A program made the translations under genes and the position numbers. Of a DNA stretch of 64,000 nucleotides, positions 59,290-64,000 are shown piece by piece (position 1 is the first letter of the stretch; the number at the start of each line of letters is the position of its first letter). The DNA lies in the NCBI GenBank assembly GCA_950295325.1, contig OX485805.1, forward strand, positions 23,735,501-23,799,500, written 5' to 3'. Source of the stretch: Polytrichum commune (lineage: Eukaryota > Streptophyta > Polytrichopsida > Polytrichales > Polytrichaceae). The notes beneath the pieces were generated by a model. The model was not told the DNA's origin, searched no databases, and saw only the letters and a list, made by a program, of their open reading frames with translations.

Positions 59290-60480
59290 ACCTCTTGGCA
59301 AACCTAGACTACCCTTGTAGCTCTGGAAGACTCCAAATTTACAAACCATGACATATACGTCACATACATAGGCTTCCACAATGCATTCGACTCTCTATAT
59401 TAGACTACTAATCATTATGGAATATCTTGGTTACCAAATAAATGTTGTGGAAATTGTTGGTAACATCAATTGTGCCACATCCTTCCATGGCTCCCACTTT
59501 ACACCCACACCTCCAATACCCATCAATCGCGATGCCATCCAAGGGAATACTTTAAGCCCGTATTTATTCATCATTGTCCTTAAACCCTTATCCTAACAAT
59601 GGTTAGAATGTGACCCCCATGGTTATCATTTTAGTACATCTAGAGCCATATTTTTCCACAATTATATATGCATATGACCTTGCCATCCTCACTAGGAATA
59701 TCAAAGTATTCAACCCCAAATCAAGCCCTTTTGGATCTTGGTATCTCCAAATGTGAGGTCATCGGATGCCCTTGTAAATCTAAACCTCATCGTGGTAGAT
59801 TCAAAGGCTTCTTACACATCAAAAGTGTATATATCCAATTATTTCATGTCCTCTCTTAAAGTGAAGGTTATATGTAACTCATAATAAAACATCTTCCCTT
59901 CATTAAATGGCATATCCAATGTCATGCCTCCCTCCAAAAAGCATAAAAACTATGTGCAACGATTCTTGATTGTCTTGTTGTATTACACCAATAAAAATTG
60001 AATCCTTGACTAATAATGCAAACTGGTATAGAACACTTATTCCTTGTGGTGCTTTGCCCCAACCTTCACAAAATTGGATACACTATTAATCAGATCAACA
60101 AAGCACAACTATAACATACCACAAACACCTCCAACATCCCACTCAATTCCACCTGCGAAGTTTTCAAGGAAGGCCTTCTCCTCCCAAAGATATGAAATAT
60201 GCTTAAGATACCAACTTATTGTAGCACTTAGCGACCATGCCAACTTGGTGACATTCATCAAGTATTTGTCAAATTCGTAGTCACCCAATATGAAGGTGCA
60301 CAAAGGTCTAGTTACTTACACCCCAAGCACTTGCACACTCATCCATTGCAAGGTCTTTATATTGTTCTTCAACATGAAAATGATATCCATATTGTATCCA
60401 TAAACACCTTATGCCCCCTTCTCACCTGGCTCTAGCTAACACTAGGTGGGGTGCCCTAAAACCCATAGGCCACCTCGGAG
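59290..60480 (+). pseudogene. Decayed LINE reverse transcriptase relic
   Basis: The plus strand reads, in shifting frames, GFHNAFDSLY (RT block with FDS), IQGNTLSPYLFIIVLKPLS (QG-x-LSPxLF block) and YAYDLAIL, which corresponds to the catalytic YADDLAIL with the first Asp replaced by Tyr. DLGISKCEVIGCPCKSK follows. These are the ordered motifs of a non-LTR retrotransposon RT. Stops and frameshifts separate them, and the active site is lost. Confidence 0.7.
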
Positions 60481-61310
60481 GTTAACATGTCCACACTACC
60501 CTCATGGTCGAAGGAACTTTTCATTCCAGACCTACTATTTCGGTGATAATACGTTACCTTGGTTCCCCACCTGGTATGCGTTTTAGAGCTGCTCTTATAA
60601 ATTCATTTTTTGTAAATATGGCAGTTGGTCCCATGATAGCTAAAATCTGCTGCAGCCAATGCGGGGCCACTGCCGTTGTATACTTAGGTGCCCAAAAAGT
60701 GTGCTGAATTTATAGTAACAGTAACCAAGTCCAGTGGTTGAGGAGGTGATAAACCAATTTTAAGGTGGCCATGTCATCCTTCCACATAGGCTCGGCACTA
60801 GATAGAGACAATAGTGTGAACCCTACCTAGCTAACACCAAGTTTTAGTCTAAAACCACTTCGTGCTAAAGTCAGGTGGGAAGGGGGCATTAGTCCATTAT
60901 TTGGATGATAGCTTTGTGAATTAGGATGCAAGGAGAAGATAATATTGAGCATACAAATGGCAAGTGTCATGTGTTTACATTTTAGTATGCAAAGGAAGAC
61001 ATTCTTGAGCACACTAATGCCAAGTGTCATTTGTGTATACTTTAGTCAACTTGTAGACCATTGTGTAGCATAGGCAATCACCTCATAACAATATTGAACA
61101 CACTCATGCCAAGATATTAGTAAGTGCACTTGAACGCCAAGTGTCATGAGGTGACACTAATGGCAAAGTATTGGTCATTAGTGTAACCTAGCATATGCTT
61201 CAAAATAGGGTATGTAACACTATTACACATGTGACACTAAATGTTATAAATGGTGTTACAACGAGTCCTTCCTACTTAACCTCACATGGGTCTCAAATGA
61301 GGTATGTTGA

Positions 61311-62352
61311 GGTTTCAGACACCATCTCCATGAACAAGGACCATCAAGATTTGGATATAAAGTGATGCCCCATTAGCACCACTTCATTATCCAATAGCAT
61401 GGACATGTACCCTAATGTAGACTCCATGGGTCCAAATTTATGCTCTCAATCAATAAGATCACTTGAATTTGGAATTTATTTGGTCCTAGACGCTAGTGTA
61501 AACCAATGTTGGCAACTCGGTATATAGGTGAATGCATGGTATCGATACTCAACATTACAAAGGGTATCATAGGATCCACTTGTGGGTATCAAAATTGTAT
61601 ACCATTCAAATGTTGGTATTTGGTGGATATATCAAGATGAGAGAATGTTTGCATACCCAAGTTATTTATTTGGGTCAATACCATTCTAAACCAAAAAGAA
61701 AAAGAAAAATTAATGTCAGAGTCTTTTACCCTCTCCTAAGATGCATAATATATTGGGTCTAAGTCGAGCCGGGGCATTTACATCTTGGTAAATAGCATGT
61801 GCATGAGAGTAGCCACGTGGGTATGGTGTTGTCAGGTTTGCGGTCATCCATGTTACTGGCATTGATTAGGTGTAATGGACTAATTGGAAAATGTATTATT
61901 AAGGACGGGGGAAAACCGCAGGGATGAATGTCCAAGACTAAGGAGCGTGGGTGAATGGGAAGTCAATGGATGAGAAGTTGGATGACTATTATTTATATTA
62001 TGTAAAGTGAAAGTCATCTACACATATAGATACGGAGACTTCAATCTATATGTAGAAAGAATTGAGACTTCTAAAAGTATCTCATAGATACTATGTATAC
62101 ATAGGGCTCATGGGAAGGAGAACACATGTTATGTTTTGTGTGTGTCTCCAGGTTGGGAGGTGAGCCTTTAGTCAATAACGGATTGTTTATGAAGAGTTCA
62201 ATAAGGTATGTTACATTAGGGTAAAGCAATGGGTTGTGGGGTGGGCTAGTAGTGTGTTCGCTAGTGCTTGTACTACCTTATTGTGTCAGTTTGTCATTCT
62301 AAACTATATTGATACTATGACAATTTCGCCTAGGTATGAAAATTCGTGCATG
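61311..62352. other. Spacer, nothing recognised
   Basis: AT-rich with short frames only. No repeat family member was identified. Confidence 0.3.
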
Positions 62353-62678
62353 GTACACTCTAACCTTCCTAATATCATACTTGTGGCAACCAAAGTGCAC
62401 ATAATATTAAGGAAGTATGTAGTCTTAACATGGATATGTGATAATAAAGAACTAGTGTAGCATGTCAACATTGCAATAATGATAACGTGATGTGTGCGAG
62501 AGTGGGGTTTGAATTCTTTGGTGGATTACTTTAATGTCAAGACTTGTGATATACGAGAAGGAAATGTGACAACAAGGAGGGAGATTAAACTGAGAACGTC
62601 CATTTTTCTAGGATTTTGGGATATAAGAGGAGGAGTGACACTAAGGAATGTGATATTACGGAGGTGAAGGTGTATATA
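62353..62678. mobile_element. Family E MITE, copy 4
   Basis: Starts GTACACTCTAACCTTCCTAA and ends GATATTACGGAGGTGAAGGT then GTATA. The interior matches copy 1 (CTTGTGGCAACCAAAGTGCA, GATAATAAAGAACTAGTGTA). Length is about 326 bp. Confidence 0.7.
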
Positions 62679-63325
62679 TTCTTGAATGGTTTTGAAAACA
62701 GAAGTAATTTCAAATACCCATACCTTAATAGTATCACAAAATGTGAAATCCTCATTTATGGATGCCCGAATGATTTCAAAAGAAGACATACCAGATCAAC
62801 ATTGGTGTACTTTTAAACACACGATAAGTTATGTTAGAAGGAAAGGGATTGGAAGAAATGAAAGCAAGAGAAGTTGGCTCACTTACTTACACCGACATAA
62901 AAAACTCCGAAGAAGAGAACGAGATGACTCTACTCAGATCCCTCACTCGCTTCGTCTCACTCATCTTTCGAAGTTGACTTATTACTTCACACCAGCTCGG
63001 TCGATACCCTGAGTGTGACAATTTGAAGAGACATCGGAGATTCGAAGCAATTGTTTACTGTATCATATTATTTTAATTATACTTCCACTGTTTTGCCCTA
63101 AAACAGACCCAGACTTGCACATCGTGGGAAGGATTCCTACTTCTGTCTCGGACTCCTCACTTTCACAATTAGCATCGTCAACAACGAACTTATGCTTAAG
63201 CGCCTTCGATCACTCGGACTTGGCACTCATCTGCAAAAAGGTGGGCTCAAAATTGTGGGCTCCAAAATTTGTGGGTTCCTCTCTTGCGGCCTCGGAGGCA
63301 GCACCCGGCATTCTGATTTAGAGTG

Positions 63326-63371
63326 ATGGCAATTTTGAGGGACTTTTGCAGCAGGGCTGGTGGTGGAGCAG
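63326..63371 (+). CDS. Possible first coding exon of a gene running past the right edge
   Basis: ATG at 63326 reads MAILRDFCSRAGGGA to a consensus donor (GCAG/GTGAGT at 63371/63372), phase 1. The 350 bp before it are GC-richer than the spacer and could be a 5' UTR and promoter. The peptide is short, positively charged and without acidic residues apart from one Asp, as in some organelle-targeting starts. No second exon is visible before the window ends, so this is tentative. Confidence 0.25.
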
Positions 63372-63422
63372 GTGAGTTGATCTGAACCCAAGGTGTGTTG
63401 GGTTGGGTTGCAAGTTGGGTTT

Positions 63423-63480
63423 GAAGAGTTCTTTTGAAGAGTTCTTTTGAAGAGTTCTTTTGAAGAGTTCTTTTGAAGAA
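63423..63480. repeat. 13-bp tandem repeat, four and a half copies
   Basis: GAAGAGTTCTTTT is repeated perfectly from 63423, with starts at 63436, 63449 and 63462 and a partial fifth at 63475. It lies just downstream of the possible exon at 63326-63371. Confidence 0.95.
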
Positions 63481-63542
63481 ATTTTGTCGGAATGTTGGTG
63501 GGAGAGTGGCGAGGGTTGAGGGTTTTAGAAATCAGGGAATTA

Positions 63543-64000
63543 GGGCATGTCATACCATCCAGGAAACGCATTTTCAAGTGCTTCGCAAATTGATCATGCT
63601 CAGTAAATTAGCCTTTCTGTTCACATGGTTCTCATTTCCTAGTTATTATGCCAATCTTAAAATGTGAGTGGCCAGTAGCGTTGAATGTCGATACATAACC
63701 TTTAGGGTCTAACATCTTTTCAGCGCCTATTAGCGTTCAATATGTTGATTCACTTCATAAATCAGCCATTTAGATCTTGCAACTGTAAATTATAGGGGAT
63801 GAAGGCATTTCGTAGCATCTGGGATAAGTTTAATCAAATACTCAGCAAATTGATCATACCCAGCAATTTAACTTTTCTATTCACATGGTCCTCATTATCT
63901 TAGTTATGCCAATCTTAAAATGCAAGTGACCACCAACGTTGAATGTTGAGTCAGTGTTGATATATAACCTTTAGAGGTTAACATCTTTTCAGTGCCTTTA
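63543..64000. repeat. Tandem duplication with a period of about 262 bp, cut by the window edge
   Basis: GCAAATTGATCAT..CAG.AA, CTTTTCTATTCACATGGTCC-like, TATGCCAATCTTAAAATG, AACGTTGAATGT-like and ACATCTTTTCAG.GCC occur from about 63582 and again from about 63844. A further unit may continue beyond the right edge. Confidence 0.85.

Larger units (their letters stand above)
57400..61310. mobile_element. Large element with long inverted terminal arms
   Basis: The left arm (about 57400-57780) and right arm (about 60925-61310) are reverse complements: TTAGTGTCACCTCATGACAC, GTTCAAGTG..CTTA, ATATCTTGGCATGAGT.TGTT, ATTAG..TGCT.AAGAAT and TGCATACTAAAA.GTAAA. The interior of about 3 kb includes a family G MITE and a LINE reverse transcriptase relic. 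Exact ends and target duplication are not resolved, so it may also be two inverted copies of one repeat. Confidence 0.6.

Noticed and set aside
1-64000. tRNA or rRNA genes
   Set aside because: B-box-like motifs occur only inside SINEs with target duplications; no cloverleaf-length candidate or rRNA stretch was recognised by eye.

Overview
The window is nuclear DNA of a land plant. It holds multi-exon genes with GT-AG introns, plant-type proteins (an extensin arabinosyltransferase and a HAK/KUP/KT potassium transporter), AAACCCTAA teloboxes, and AT-rich spacers packed with short non-autonomous transposons. Compact genes with a GC-rich first exon, low gene density and heavily nested MITEs would suit a bryophyte or another early-diverging lineage. 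That is inference; no single feature fixes the species.

Three complete protein-coding genes can be assembled exon by exon with consistent splice sites and phases. (1) Minus strand, 4356 to 115: a four-exon GT77 glycosyltransferase of the RRA type, 431 aa. (2) Plus strand, 7797 to 10098: a four-exon ZNF511-like C2H2 zinc-finger protein, 304 aa. (3) Plus strand, 50260 to 56866: a nine-exon HAK/KUP/KT potassium transporter, 810 aa. A possible first exon of a further gene lies at 63326-63371 and would run out of the window. The genes have no evident functional link.

From about 10.1 to 49.9 kb and again from 57.3 to 62.9 kb I find no intact gene. These spacers are a layered record of transposition. 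Families that recur within the window were defined by comparing copies: B, D and G (Tourist/PIF-Harbinger-like, TAA target duplications, termini starting GGG); A (hAT-like, 8-bp duplications); L (hAT-like with poly-G/poly-C ends); C (CTACACTAAATA ends that are themselves hairpins); E (about 340 bp, GTACACCCTAACC ends); F (TAAGGTAGA ends, often as inverted pairs); K (one clear copy); tRNA-type SINEs with nested insertions; and two decayed LINE relics. Several insertions sit inside others with readable target duplications, so their order can be worked out.

Tandem duplication is the other theme. The first intron of both the RRA gene and the potassium transporter begins with a roughly 330-bp tandem duplication at its 5' splice site, and the region upstream of RRA is a minisatellite that runs into the start codon. 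Nothing here amounts to a proven new biological system. The strongest leads are the duplicated splice-donor regions, the poly-G-ended transposon, and the repeat family with self-pairing termini.
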